A stretch of 64,000 nucleotides of DNA from Candidula unifasciata (GCA_905116865.2 CAJHNH020000238.1:203288-267287); one strand, 5' to 3'; counted from the stretch's first letter, positions 30,617 through 45,600 are shown. Notes: generated by a model not told the origin, from the letters alone. Made by a program: numbers and translations.

Positions 30617-33600
30617 CTGCAATAAAGAAAGAAAAATAATTAATACATGTTTGTTGAGGATGTCAGCGTCTGTGGCTTAGGGGTTGCGAATGGGCTTCGT
30701 AATGCCGGGTTCGATCCCAGCTGCCAGCCTTGCGCCTTGCATTGGTTTCAACAGTGGTATCGAGAAGCCGACCATCCATAAAGCAATAGCAAACAACTGG
30801 ACGTAAACTTGCCACAACAGCCGAAAATGCTGGGGTTGGTTTTCCAACATCCTGTAAAGGATACGCTACTAATTTTTTTAACTGAGGGTTATCATCGCAG
30901 CACTCCAGACAGATACAAAGGTGCTCTGATCTCCTCAAAAGCATCACAAGCACAAAAACACTGATGACGCCTGTTCTATGTTAATTACTTAACCATCTTG
31001 TCCCCATGGTAGCCTAAAATGGGTACTAGGATGTATGTCCTAGAAAAGTAAAGACGGCCGGCGTAATGCTGACCACATTACCCACCTAGTGACAATTGGT
31101 CTGTAAAAATAAGAGTGCCTGATGAGCTTAAAGGTGCAAAAAAGGATCCTTAATTCTTTTTTAAAAATTTTGCCCACATGGGGAAATTCTTATTTCCCGC
31201 AGCTCCAAGTCGCACTTCCATGACCAACAGCATGGTCACTGATACGGAGTCATGCCCTTTGCCTTGCTGGTCTTCACAGTACTTGCTGCACATGGCATTG
31301 ACAATGTCGCTTCTTCCATTACCGGACCAGCCATAGCAGCTGCAATGTCTGCAAGATCATCTGCACTCTCGTTGCGTCGAACACCCGCATATCCCGGCAC
31401 ATAGGTGAAGGTTAGGCCAGCGGGGGCCAGATTTAAAACCTATGAAGCCTTAAGCTTCATGAAGCACCTTTTCAGTTTTCACCAGCTAGTCTCGGAAATT
31501 AAAATATAAACACCTTTTTAAAATATGGATAATTGAAATATATTGTGATTTAATTTACAGTTTAAAAAACAATCTTTGTATGGGTTCCAGGGTTTCATTG
31601 TGGGTAAAACAAGAATAGACCCACTGCCTCCCCACTAAGCATGTCGTAAAAGAAACTATTTGGGAGCTTCCTTCGAAGTTGGAGTGTATCTGCCTGAGAG
31701 GCAAGGAACCAACAGTCTGTATACAAATAAGCAAGGTCTGTAAAACGGATTCACATGCAAAACTCAGGTCCTGGAACAAAGCCAATTCCCAGAAATGGAC
31801 GAACAACCAGATCTTTCCGCGGGTGTTTACAGCCATAGAATGTAAACAACAAACAGTATTAAAAAAATAATGTGTTTGCTCTATAAAAAGAAAACTGCAT
31901 TTAAAACATTAAAAGAAAATTGCAATTGTGGGGAAAAAAGAGAATTAGTTGAGTCCCCTGCATATCTGAAAGCCCTAAGCTGCGGCTTAGTTGGCTTGTG
32001 CATAAATCCAGCAGTTCACAAAGTGCTTAGTGATACAATCCATTCTTGTCTTATAAACCCTGCAAGGATTTTATTAAGCGTATTAAATAATCAATAAAAT
32101 CCACAGTAAAGTCAGAAGGTCTTGACTTAAAATTCACTTTAGTTTTTTTTTTTTTTAATGCACTGGTGGTAAATACGCCCATGTGATGTTGACCTGAACA
32201 GTCATCGGTTAACTGTTGTCTTATTGCTTACACTGTAATGCGTCGTAGAGTGGAGTTAGATGTAGTTTCCTGGCTTTTGTCCTACTGTTTATGCCGTAAA
32301 GCTTTGTTTTTAACTTCTTCTACCCCTCTCTTTCTTGGCTGGCCTCTTGTCTTGTAGACTGTTATTCTCATGAAGTACGCTCTAGCTGCTGGCTAATTTT
32401 GTTCCATTCTGACCAGATGACTAAACTGTTTGAGTCTTTGATGTTCTAGATTGCGGATAAGCCTAGGAATAGTGGGCTAGATGGCCCTTTGTAGCGAACC
32501 TTTTCAAAACATTAGAAAAGGACACTTTCTATACCAGAGACGAGTCCTGCATATCATGTTAGGCTCATATTTTGTATAGAGCAAACAGCATTTGGTGGGT
32601 GATTTAGTTAACTTGATGCCGACCACCTTTACCTCCCACTACCTTACCTGGTACTGATTTTAGTCTAGGTCAACCTTGGAGCCAAGGTCATTTTTGAAAG
32701 AAAAAAAAAGTTTACTGGCTGTGGGTTCGAACCTAGGACCTTAGTGTCGGAGATGAACGTCTAGCTGCTGCACCACCACCACTCCCTCTTTTCACATGGC
32801 AATCAATAATTCAACCCTTTTTTTCCAAGAGAGCCGTTTTTCTGGCTTTTACTTGACATTATGTCTATTTTTTTTTTTCTTACGTCAAGATTTTTATAAA
32901 CATTTGGGACAGTAACCACCAGTCTAGCTCACTGGTGTTTGCCTTGTACACATATATCACATGGATCCAAGCAACGGGATATCAGCTTGCTGAACGATGC
33001 TGGTGTAACTAGTTACAAAATGTGCAGTTCCCAGGTATCCTGGCCAGAGCTGTTTCACAACACAACAAACTGTAGATGGAGGGTATTGGCCATGAAACAT
33101 GCACTCAAGTGAAACTGGGGGTTTACTTAGCTCTCGCCTACATGGGCATGTATTTGGACAGTGCCCAGTACACATATGCAGTAGTTTTGGTAATGGCTAC
33201 AACTGTATGGTGTGTACACGTGATGGATCTGATTAAATTTACCCCCAAAAATTGTTTAGATGAAATTTGGAGTGAAAAATAGATATTTCAAAATTGTGGA
33301 TTCCCTGAGGCATCTTATAATTTCATTATTAAATCACATTGCTCTCTGTGGCAAAGTAAGAAACACCTCTTTACAATGGTTAAAGAGAAGGAAATCAGTG
33401 AATTATTTCTTTTGTATTTAATGGTTACATACCCTTAGCTAAACAACGCTTTTCCCAATTTAGGCATTTAGTGACAACATGTTTTTTTTTTTTAAGTGAC
33501 CTGGTGTCAACTAAGAAGCAGAGGACCATGCCTGCCTGTCTTGCCGGTTGTTCAGGGGTCAACCCCCCAGGCATTTATATAAAGAGACTCAAAATTTATT

Positions 33601-36600
33601 TTTATTTTTTTATAGTTACTTAGGATAGTCTCAGTGATTTATAAGGATGAATATTTGTTAACGAAATTTAAAAAAAATATGTTACAAGATTCTTACAGGG
33701 TGAACAGGACAAATCATTTGATTTACACTAGCACAGGAACAGAGCAAGTATGGGGAAACTCGACTGCGGTGATACTAAGCCGAGGACTAAGGGCGAATAG
33801 GTTGAGACTGAGTATACCACTGGTCTTAGGTGTTAGCAACTGTCTTTACAATTTACTTGCTGAACAGACTCTACCTTTACAAGGAATTAGGAGTAGATCC
33901 GGCAAGGAGGGATCTATGAGAGGAAGAGAATGATGTGTGTAAAATCAATGAGCCACGGGAACAGTTAGCATCTACACTTAAAGGAATTTGCCGCATTGCT
34001 GCGGCAGGTGAAGCATCTATGGGTATGCCCTGTGTGCTGTGATATGACTCCTAAATCAGTAATAAGTTTTTCTTCCATCAGTGGCATTGAGAACTAGACT
34101 CACATTTCTTAGATGTTTGTTTGTTTTAGTATCCAGAAGCCATGAGTTGTTAACCCTTAGGCTCGGTATTATGGATATCGCAACCTTTCGGCCTTGATTC
34201 CATTGTAAATACCGAAAATCTGAAAGAGAAATGTGGCTTTTCTGCCTACCCCGGGAGTGAACCCGGACCACAAGAAGTTCGTCACCCGGTCACCGCGCAA
34301 TCCGGTTTAGCCATCTACGCTAGAGAGCCGGGCACATTTCTTGAAAAAACTGGCTCTCGTTTGGTGATGTGGTCAACATCACCCCAGCTACCTTTACTTC
34401 CCATGACCTTTTTGCAGCAAAACATGTAAACTACATCTCAAAAGCACCATAGTGGAAGCACAACTAAGTGCGATTCACTCTGTTCAAAATTAAAATTAAG
34501 AAGAGAAATAAAACTGAAAATCAGACTTACCCTGAATCCACCTTTCTTGCAATAATAATACATAAACCAGACAAGAATGATGGATACTGGAAACATGACT
34601 ATCATCCAGCCCAAAGATTTGACCCACTGCGGATATGGGAGGCCATTATAGGTGGGCTCTTTATAAAATACTGCATTCAAAATTATAGTTACCTGAAAAT
34701 AAAGTATTTTTTTTCAATAATTCTGTTTACAAGTATCATGTTTTGTTCATAACATAGTCCCTCATGCTCATATTTTTTACTATTAATAATTTCAGGTTTT
34801 ATGTTGATCTTGTTTGTTTATAAGCTCTTGTGTATTGTCCTTTGAGTTTTCTGGTCTCTGCTTGCATTGTTATTTAGTACTCTGTTGATAAAGGCTTGTC
34901 AAAACCGCTCAATTGTATCTGTGCATGGCTTTTCCATTTCCTCCATTTAGCTTTCTAGTTAGTTTGTGTCGCACTTAAATAGCTGTAAAGTATATTTTTT
35001 AAAAATTATCATAATAAAATAATAGATTCACAGAAATATTATTTACTGAATGTGTTTAGGTAAAAAACAAAGGGCACATGATGCTAGTCTCATATTTTTA
35101 AACACCAATCAGCATCCAGTGAGGTCAAGACCGAGCAGACCATCTTCACAGAAAGATGTATTAATGTATAAACAGACAAACATGAGAGTAAATAAAGACA
35201 GATTAACACAATTATAAAGAAAGATGCATTACTGTGAAAACAAAACTGGGGAAATGTATGAACAAATATAAATTTGTGAACAAAGCAAAATCTAGATAAT
35301 TAAAGTTATCCACACAATAGTTTGTTTCAACAGTATAAAATGTGTACCAAAATAACCAGTGGCGAGATCACGGTCCAGCAAGCTTTCCAGAAGATCTTCG
35401 GCTTGTCTCCAACCATCATCTCGATGTCGCTCCAGAAATTTTTGAAACCTGCAAACAAAAGCAGTTTGTAAATGCACATTTGTAAAAGTTCACTGCTTTT
35501 GTCATTCCCCGCCACACCATTCCCTCCAGATCGTAAATATCGATTCACATTTATGCATTGTTCACTTGCTCCTGCAGGACATCAAATCTAGCTTGTCATT
35601 CATATTGTATACTGGAGACAACAAACTCTGCAGCCATATGTGTAATAAATTCAAGACTAAAGGTTTATAACTTTGCCCATGTAGACAGGCACTCAAGCCT
35701 GGGGGTTTATAACTTTGCCCATGTAGACAGGCACTCAAGCCTGGGGGTTTATAACTTTGCGCATGTAGACAGGCACTTAAGACTGGGGGGCTTAGAACAT
35801 TGCCCATGTAGACAGGCACTCAAGCCTGGGGGTTTATAACTTTGCGCATATAGACAGGCACTCAAGACTTGGGGGGGGAGGGGGGGTGTTTAGAACTTTG
35901 CCCATGTAGACAGGCACTCAAGACTTAGGGGGGAGGGGGTGTTTAGAACTTTGCCCATGTAGACAGGCACTCAAAACTGGGGGGCTTAGAACATTGCCTA
36001 TGAAGACAGGCACAACAGAATACTGAACTTTTGCTACAGTCATACTCTCTACATGCAGTAGGGAGATCCTACATTTCGCCAGTTATTCCAATAGAAACCA
36101 AGCTGTATGGAATGTTGGAAGACATGGGTCGCACCACTGACTTCATAGAGACCCTTGGCCTTTTCATCAGAAATCCACTGGCAGAGAGAACGAACAGAAG
36201 AAGAGGAATCACTTCCACCACTCAGGTTGCAGCTCTAGCCAGGATGTCTGCCTGCTCTTCACAATAGGCTTGCATACCCCGGAGTGAATATCCAAATGAC
36301 GCTTAATACCGGGGACCTCTGAAATGTGTCCTGTTTAGATACTGCTTCCGGCAGTATTGTGAGAGGACATGTTGTAATGCTTATTTTTTTTTTTTTTATT
36401 GTTGCCCTACTGCTTATGCCATAAAGCGTTGCAGACAGGAGTTAGATGTAGTTTCCTTTCTTCTATAACCTTTATGATAATATTGATAACAATGATGTTT
36501 ATGATGATGGTGATGATCTTTACAGTGATGATGATATTTATGGTGATGGCGATAATCATGTTTACCAATGATGATGATGATGTTTGTGGTGATGGTGATA

Positions 36601-39600
36601 ATAATGATGTTTACCGTAATAATGATGATGATGATGTTTACCGTAATGATGATGATGATGTTTACCGTAATGATGATGATGATGTTTGTGGTGATGGTGA
36701 TAATAATGATGTTTACCGTAATAATGATGATGATGTGTACGTGAGAGTGATGATGATGTTGATGGTCAAGTTGTTGATCTTGATGATGATAATGATGCCA
36801 TTATATTGTTTCTGTACATGTAATTGATAAGGACAGCGCGTTCCCTGTGATTTACCACACACTGAACATGAAATGCAGGGACTAGCTTTAATAATAAATT
36901 TAAAAAAAAAAAAAAAAAAAAAAGCTCTTTTGTGAACAGAAGGAATTCGTAATAAATTGTATGTTTTATTAGTAAATCACATGACTATCATGAACTCCCT
37001 GACGATTTGATTAACACAATGTATCAAGAGAAAAACCATCTGTATTTGGGTAGAATTTATTAGGTTTTTGTAATTCATTATTTTTTTGTTATAACTCTAT
37101 AGTAATGAATCCGACAAGATACGGCAGAGCATGCATAGGAAATAATTTGTGCAATCTATTGCTTGTGTTTGCATTGTTTGAATAATTTAGAATTATTACA
37201 TTTTTGTAATAATTATGATAATAATAATAATACTTAGTGATAATAGTCAGAATGACATTGATAATAATGATGATGATGATGTGGGTGGTATTGATGGCGA
37301 TGATAATGTGGGTGGTAATGATGATGATGAAAATGTGGGTAGTAATTATGATGATGAAAAAACGGATGGATGCCTCACCATAAATCCAGTTGATGGCTAT
37401 GAGCTCTACAATACCAACGATCAACAACGGGAAACCACCCACGCTGTAGTCCACCAACTCCAAGAGATAAATGCCACCATTGCAGACCATTGGAAGGCCC
37501 AGGCCAAATGAGACCAAAACCACACAGAATCGAAAGGCAAGGGTGGTTTTTGTTGATGTCAGGAGCTGCGGGAACTCGTCCAACGTGGCGCTCATCACAC
37601 ACTCCACAATTGAGAACTGAAAGTAGATGAGAATGTTGACGTTGAGCCTAAGGATGATGATATATCAGAGGGCTAACCCAGATAATAAATGCATAAAGAA
37701 GTTGGATGTGTCGGCCGAAAAGCTCAATGTTGTAACTATCCTGTAAGCAGCACAACGCATTTACGTCACTTGTATGAACGATGGAGAAGGTATGGGACTT
37801 AAGAAAGTAAAGTATGCCTTTAGTCGTTTTGGGGCATATAGGTAAAATAAAAATAAAGATCTCTTTTCACGCCTTTAGGCACATCAGGCATGTGGGAAAA
37901 GCACCCATATTTTTACAGACCAATCGGCACTAGGTGGATAATATGGTCAGCATTACGCCGGCCGTCTTTACTTCCCCATGACATACATCCTGGTACCCAT
38001 TTTAGGCTGGGTCGACCTGCGACGCCCCATATCATGATTAAAAAAAACAGTATACCACAACAAGCAATTTTATACAGACCAGGTGGGAAGTGAAGAAGAG
38101 GCCGACCATGCAGCCTATGGACAGAGGGAATTACAGAGTCCCTGGGAATTCCCATTTACGAAGGGCATACATGGGCACTTTTCTGTAAATTAGACTTCAC
38201 CTCGACACTGCAAGGTACCAGAGGATCAAGGTGAGATTAGACGAGTGTTACGAGAAGGCGTAGGAATCACATCCCATGGCGATGGCGAGTGTGACTAGCA
38301 TTACCTGTCGGCCCTAAATAAAATCTTCCACAACTAGGGCGTAGGATGTTAAGACAGCTGTTGATTTTACATGTATGTAATCTGCTTCTTCTCACAGGCC
38401 CAGCTCTCAATCTATGTGCAGTTGTCTTTACCCCCCCCCCCCCTTTTCCTTCTTCTTACTTTCCCTGCTTTCCCCCCCCCTGTCCCCCCCCCCCCCCCCC
38501 CCCTCCATCCCCATTTTTTTGTGCACACAACATGGTTCTTGTCATTTTGTTCCAACAAATCTCCCTCAATACCTGTATAACTAATGTCTGGCTTGCATAC
38601 TTTAATTAATGTTGAATTAAGAATTGACATTACAGGACTAGGGACACTTCCATAATGCGCTCCGTTCCCCACTTTCAGCAGCAAGCGAAGAGTTCCAATT
38701 CCAACTGTACCAGTCATCAACTTGTCTAATTGTACATCCGTCTCCGCCTTTATTTTCTCACTTCTTTTGAAGTAGACGCCGACCCCAGCATCTTTTACCT
38801 GTCACAGGTGAAACTAAGATCTATGATGTCTAGTACAGCTGTTATCCAGCTCTAAAACTGCACATGACTTACCTGGGAGCCAAATCCTAGGGTGGCCATC
38901 ATCAGGAAGAAGAAGACTGCCCACATTGGAGCCACTACCATCCGAGACAGGGCTTCAGGGTAAACTTCGAAGGCAAGTCCGGGACCTGCAGGTTCAAACA
39001 AGTGTTTGTTTTTAAAAGCCCTAAAAATGTCTTTACTATAATCTTTAAAACACGTATGACAATCGTCTTAAAATGCGTGTCTTGGAACAAGTCTTAAAAA
39101 CAAGACTCACAAAAAGTCTTTAAAAGTGTCTTAAAACAGGTCGTATAGACAAATTTCAAAGTAATTTTTTTTTAAAGCATGTCTTGAAATAATTCTTTTA
39201 ATAAAGACTGAAAAAAAAAAACGTCTTTAAAAGCAAGTCTTGAAATAAGTCTTAAAGATGAGATTGTAAAGGTTTTTGAAAAGCAAGTCTTGAAACAGGT
39301 CTTAAAGACAAGACTGAAAGAAACGTCTTTAAAAGCAACTTTTGAAACAAGTCTTAAAGACTAAATCTTTTAGTGATGGCAGCTATGATTGTTCTTATCC
39401 AGGATGTATATCTCATAGGAATAGCACCGCAAGGATGTAATAATGTGAAGAACACAGAGGAGCATGAACTGTAGGGGTCCACTGATCAACAGTAGAAAGA
39501 TCCGTCGTCGACGATTGTTTCGGCCCGTTGCTTCCTATACAATCTCAGAAGGTGGACCGACCTGGGTCATTAAGCCAGGCTTCGATCATCCCCTGCTGCA

Positions 39601-42600
39601 CTCAGTCGGACTCTCGGACAGGGACAAGACGATATGGTGACTTTGCAACAGATGTTGTGAGATTTTGGCGGTAGCAAATTAGCCGTCTATCTTCACAACC
39701 AGAGTGACAAGCTTATGGTAGTTCATCAGACAGGTGTTAGACTTTGGCATTTGGCACAGAGACACCGGCAGACACTTCTCGGGCACTTTGGCTTTAAGGG
39801 ATAAGAAGTTCCTCTCCACTAGGGACTCGGACCAGTCTGCCGAGGCCCTTCCCCCACAACGTTCCGTTGCGTCTAGAGCCAACTCGAAGCCCTTTCAGCA
39901 GCTTCGCCCAATTGTTTTAGTGACTGTTTCCGCTCGTTTCCTCGCAAACCCAACTGGCTTGAGCACATTGTACGTGGAAGTGGAGAAAAGACCTTTTGCG
40001 CCTACCTCGACGACGAAGAGTTTTACTGTGTACGCTTCGTCTCTCCTAATACCGTCCACGAGCTCACCATATTTAAAATAAATCAGAAGCAAATCTCATA
40101 AACCGGGTTCAGTCGCAGAAGACAAGTGTACTTTACAGTTGGGGCGTAGCGGCTAGACGCTTGCCTGTGGATAGGAAGATTGTGGGTTAAGGTCCCGACG
40201 AAGGCTTTCTTAAAAATGAACCTGGCTTCCAGGTTGACCCAGCCTTGAGTGGGTACCAGGTGCAGTCCTGGGAAGTAGAGGTGGCCGGCGTGATGATGAC
40301 CACATCACCCACCAAGTGGAGATTGGTTTAGCCCTATATGCCTAATGTGCCTAAAGGCGTGGAAAAGGGTCATTGACTTTTACTTGACAGTTACATCTAA
40401 CCAGCGGTGGAATGTGAGAGTAGTAAAGTAAACAGGTTTTCTAACAAACAATTGTCTATGAACGGTTGACGCACAAACTTTCGAAACAAAAGCAAATGTA
40501 ATTGCTTCAAATTGCCTGAAGTTGTCTTCGACCCCTGGTAATTCGGAATTACGAAACTATGTTCAGAACCCCGCCTCCACAGATACCGAATAAATATCAG
40601 CTAGACAGCCACGTATCCTTTACAGGACGTTGCTGAAACAACACCAGCATCTGTTGGCTGTTGTGTTTTTCTAGGCCAGCGGTTCTCAGACTATGGGTCA
40701 CGACCCTTTTTAGGGGTGGGGGAGGGGGGGGGGGAGGTTATCAAACGATCTTAGCACAGGGGTAGCCAAAGAACGTCGCAAAACAAATATTCATTGAAGT
40801 TATAAAGTAGCGACGAAAATAATTGTACGGTTGGGGGTCGCCAAAACATGAGGAACTAAATTAAAGGGTTACTGCATTAGGAAAGTTGAGAATCACTGTT
40901 CTAGGCAAATGTTACATTCAGTAGTTTGCCACTGCCGACTGAACGGTCAGCTCCCGATACTACTGTCGAAACCAAAGCAAGACAAACCGTCCGTAGCTGG
41001 GATCGAACCCGGCACCCCGACATTACGAAGCGTGTTGGCAACGCCTAAGCCACAGACGCCGACATGTCATCGCTTGGCGAATAAACTCATCCTCTGCGGT
41101 CGCCCTTGAAAGGGCAATTGGCAAGTTGTGTTGTGGTTTACAGCAAGGTTGCAGTTTCTGCCCCTTTCAGCCTAAAACATCCGATTTTGGCAAACCGGTA
41201 ATTAGTTGTCTTTTACGACATGCTTGTAATGCGGTTGATGAGTCTATTTTTTTTTCTTTTTTTTCTTCACACAAATGAGTCGTCGCAGAACCAATAGTAT
41301 TGCAAGGTGAGCTAGTACACGGAGCAGAAAATTGTGGGTCACACACACACATACACACACACACACACACTAACACATTATTTAATGTTGAAAACACTTT
41401 TTTGGGGGAGCCATTTTGTCACCCTTCTCCCGCACTGAAGACACCCAGTGAGGGCCTCGTCCCTACACCACCACCCAGGGCCGTCTTAATGCATGGATTT
41501 GCTGGGAACTCGGCGGGGGCGCTATTAAACTCAGTAGAGGCCCCATGCTAATCGGTGTACGTCAAGTGACTAGCCATAAATATAAAACAATTCATTCCAG
41601 CAGGATGCGGTCGTTAGGGCCCCAGCACAATGTTTACCAGCGGCCCATAATGATAAAACAACTCTGCCTGCACACGCCCCTTCCTACGCCTCTGCTGAAA
41701 ACCCACAAGGAGAAAAGATAATTGTCAATCATATTTCTGAACCCAACAGATGCCTCACCTCCTTTAGCCACGTCGCCAACCTCGACACCTTTCTCATGAG
41801 CCATGAAGCCGAGGATGGAGAAGATCACAAAGCCCGCGAAGATGGACGTAGAGCTGTTGAGGCAAGCCACGATGATGGCGTCGCGGTGGCAGTTGTTGGT
41901 GAACTTGATTGAAGCTGCTCATGGCGATCAAGCCGCCCGAGCAAGCGCTCAATGAATAGAAGATCTGCGTGGCCGCATCACTCCAGACCTGTTTAAAAAA
42001 AAAACACGGATAGGAAATTATAGGGAAGAGAAGAAAAAGGGTAAAAAAGAAAATAGTTTATTGTGGGAGATATGAACAATAAAGACAGCCATACAAACAT
42101 TCATGGTTGTGTACATAATATTCTTATGTAGTCATTGTGCAACCAGTGCCAAACATGGATCCTTACTAATGAGTTGTTGTTGTTGTTATCGATCCAGCGG
42201 CGCATGAGCTTTCGCCCTTTGGCCCAATGCCATGTAGTGGAATTTGCATGTTTTCACAAGCTGTTCTTTTCCTCCGTACAAGGCCTTACTAATGAGCGGA
42301 AGATCGTAACAGCAGAGATGGGATGTCTTAGGAGATAGGAAATGGTAAGAAAAACATAAAGTATGTGTCAGCTTTATAAAAGCCATATTACAATGAACAA
42401 ATAAGACGTTGTGGTGATTAGACCTTATCAACACAACAACGACAATATATAAAACACAACGCATACAAATATATATTTCATAAGTTTGAAATGACGAGAT
42501 TTAAATATTCCACAGAAGACTAAAACAAAATAATATTTAAATGTAATGTTGTACAGGTCAAGAACAATATTAATAATAATACCCATATTACACAGAAGAG

Positions 42601-45600
42601 TTAAAAAAATGGGGGGGGGGGGGACAACAAGGAGGAGGAGGACAAAGAAGCAGGAAATGGTAGTTGGAGGATAAAAAGAAGACAGCAGAAGGAGGGAGGA
42701 TGAAAAGGAGGCAGCAGAAAGAGGGGGGATGAAAAGGAGGCAGCAGAAGGAGGGAGGATGAAAAGGAGGTAGCAGAAGGAGGTAGGATGAAAAGGTGGCA
42801 GCAGAAAGAGAGGATGAAGAGAAGACAGCAGAAAGAGGGAGGATGAAAAGGAGGCAGCAGAAGGTGGGAGGATGAAAAGGAGGCAGCAGTAGGAGGGAGG
42901 ATGAACAGAATATAGCAGTAGGAGGGAGGATGAACAGAAGATAGTAGAAGGAGGGAGGATGAAGAGAAGACAGCAGAAGGAAGGAGGATGAAAAGGAGGC
43001 AGCAAAAAGATGAAGAGGAGGTGGTGGTAAGAGGAGGGGGAGGAATAAATCAGAAGAAGGCAAATGGAGAATCAGAAAGGAGAAAACTGACCCTAGGATC
43101 AGCAAGCCGGTTGAAGTCCGGTTTAACATAATAGACGATCCCTTTGGCAGCGCCCTCCAGCGTCAGACCTCGGACCAATAAGACGGTTAACATCAGATAT
43201 GGGAATATGGCTGTGAAGTAGACAACCTGGGGAAACATAGAATAAGTTTAAGTTGATCAAGGAGCCTTTTCCACTCCTTCAGGTGAACTAGGCATATAGG
43301 GCTAGACCTATATTTGGTAGACTAATTCGGCACTTGCTGGGTGATGTAGTCAACATCACACCTTCCGAGTTTACTTCCCAGGACGCTCACTTGGTACCCA
43401 TTTAAGGCTGGGTCGACCTGGGAGTCAAGGTTACCTCGGGACCTGAACCAACGACCTTCAGATCCACAAGGAGTGTCTAGCCGCTACACCACAGCAACTC
43501 CTTAAGTAAAAGTAAATGACCCTTTTTACGCTAGTAGCGTATGGGAAACATGATGCTGAAGTCATAGTTTATAGAGCAATCGATACTCGGTGGGTTATGT
43601 GTTCAGCATCACGATGAATGTCTTGATTCCATAGGACAGAGGTTATCAACCTGCCTGTCGCGACCATTTTTTGTGTGTGGGTCGGACGACCCTTTCACAG
43701 GGGTCCCTTTAGTCCATAGGAAAACACACAATCATTGAAGTTATTAATGAAAATAGTTATCTGGGGGTCGCCACAACATGAGGGAACTATATTAAAAGGT
43801 CGCGGCATTAGGAAGGTTGAAGCCCCTGCCCTTGGACATTTCGCGGTAGTCATTTTAGCCTGCATCAACCTGGGAACCTAATTACATTTTTAAGGGAACA
43901 AATCCGTCTCCGTGTGGATGTTGACCCATCGACCACCAAGTAATGATCTGTCTGCAGAAATAAGGATCCAGCATCGTGTGCGCCTTTGGGATAAAGGGGG
44001 TCTTTTCCTTTTTTTTTTTTTTTTTTTTTTTTTCTTTTTTAAACTTTCCAGTCAGTCGTAATTTTAACTAATTTTAACGAAACCTTTTTTTTTTAATGTA
44101 TATATTTTTTTTATTTATTATTCATGTCTTATTTGTTTTTAATTGCCAGTATTTACTTCCGTTTGCTACACACGTGTCAGGCATTCTACTGGCGATACAG
44201 ACTTGTGATTTCTCGTGGAGATATTTCAGTTGTGTGACTTTATATATTCTGTAATCACTGGCATAGGCGGTTGAGCAATTATGGGTTAAGCTCGTTTGCT
44301 GCGATGAAGGAACCGTAATGACTAACTAACTTACTTACTTACTACTATATATTCTTGTTTGCATTAGTTGTTTTAAATATTCATGCAATGTGCTGATGAA
44401 GGCAACGTTCACTTTTCTTTTGGGTTAGCGATATTGTGAAATTAACTGGTTCTTCTTTTTATTTACTTTTCATGATACAATTAGGATTCATTGTGGGACT
44501 GACAACTAGCAGGGATACAAGACGTCAAGGTAAGCATGTGGCCTAGAGATTGGTGAATGTATTAAAAAATTTTATGATTTTCCAGCACTAGGATTCGATT
44601 TCCACAATCTAATTTTTATTTAATTTTGACGAACATGCCTAGGGATCGTCGCCGAAGCTACGGAGGTCATGCTATGTGCGACAGTCTCGGCAGGCAGCTA
44701 GCTGCTTTGCAGAGGGAGACCGAGCAATATGGGATACAATATGGTGCAATGAAGTCGGCCCTCTCACGTTTACCTTTACCTTTATTTAACACACAAAAAG
44801 ACCCCTCCAAAAAATTATACAGTTGTATAAGTATAAGAGTCACACCGTCAAAAATATTGTAGTTTAGCTACATAAATTCACAAAGCCATGGGTGGGCACA
44901 CTGTAGCAAACCTTCATTACGGAGAACGTACAGAATTAAGGATTCTAAAAAGCAGGGTTTTCCAGCAAACGTATCATGAGTTGTTCAGTACTGAATGAGA
45001 CAACATAATAGACTAAGCCTGTTTGCAAAACCTTATGTCAGAATGGATACCTTAACTTTTATGGAACTGTAACAATGTTCAATTTATGTCTTAAAATAAT
45101 TTAATTTCATTTCACAAACTCCACATTTGTAATCCACTGACGTGTCATTTTTTTTTTTTTTTTAAAACAAAACGAATAATCGTTTCAACGAACATTAACG
45201 TCTACTGTCAGCCTCAAAAGTTTTCGTTTTATTTAGTTTCAATTTTGTCAATTTATCGTGGAGCTCAGATCTGATTTTAATTATACAAAAATGATGTCTT
45301 CATTCATCTAGTTCAACTGGAGATTAAATCATTCATGAATCACTAGAAGGGATTCATTTTGAAACATTGAGATAATAAATCTGAAAGAAATAATATATAA
45401 GGAATTTACAGAGAGACAAGAGGACGGGTAGTTTTGATAATTTCTGTGCATGAAGGTTGAACAGGTATGGGGTTTAGCCGAGTTAACAAATGCCACCACA
45501 TCACGTGGGACACTCACATTAGCGCTCCATGCGCATTTCCAGAAAGCTCAAATTATAATGGTGCTAGCAGCAGTCTGGCGTTTCCCCTGAGCGTTGTGTC

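Noticed and set aside
33634..33933. 99-codon basic ORF as a possible gene
   Set aside because: No recognised motif, AT-rich start, no splice or family support; could be chance.
36399..36827. Asp-rich ORF that looks like an acidic protein
   Set aside because: Translation of a GAT repeat.
37089..37378. Extension of SLC6 exon 9 reading frame into I/T/Y-rich sequence
   Set aside because: The GTGAGG donor after WIYG agrees in phase with exon 10; the rest is AT/GAT repeat.
42428..43129. 233-residue Pro/Ser/Leu-rich minus ORF
   Set aside because: Produced by the polypurine minisatellite and overlaps the true SLC6 exon 6 in another frame.
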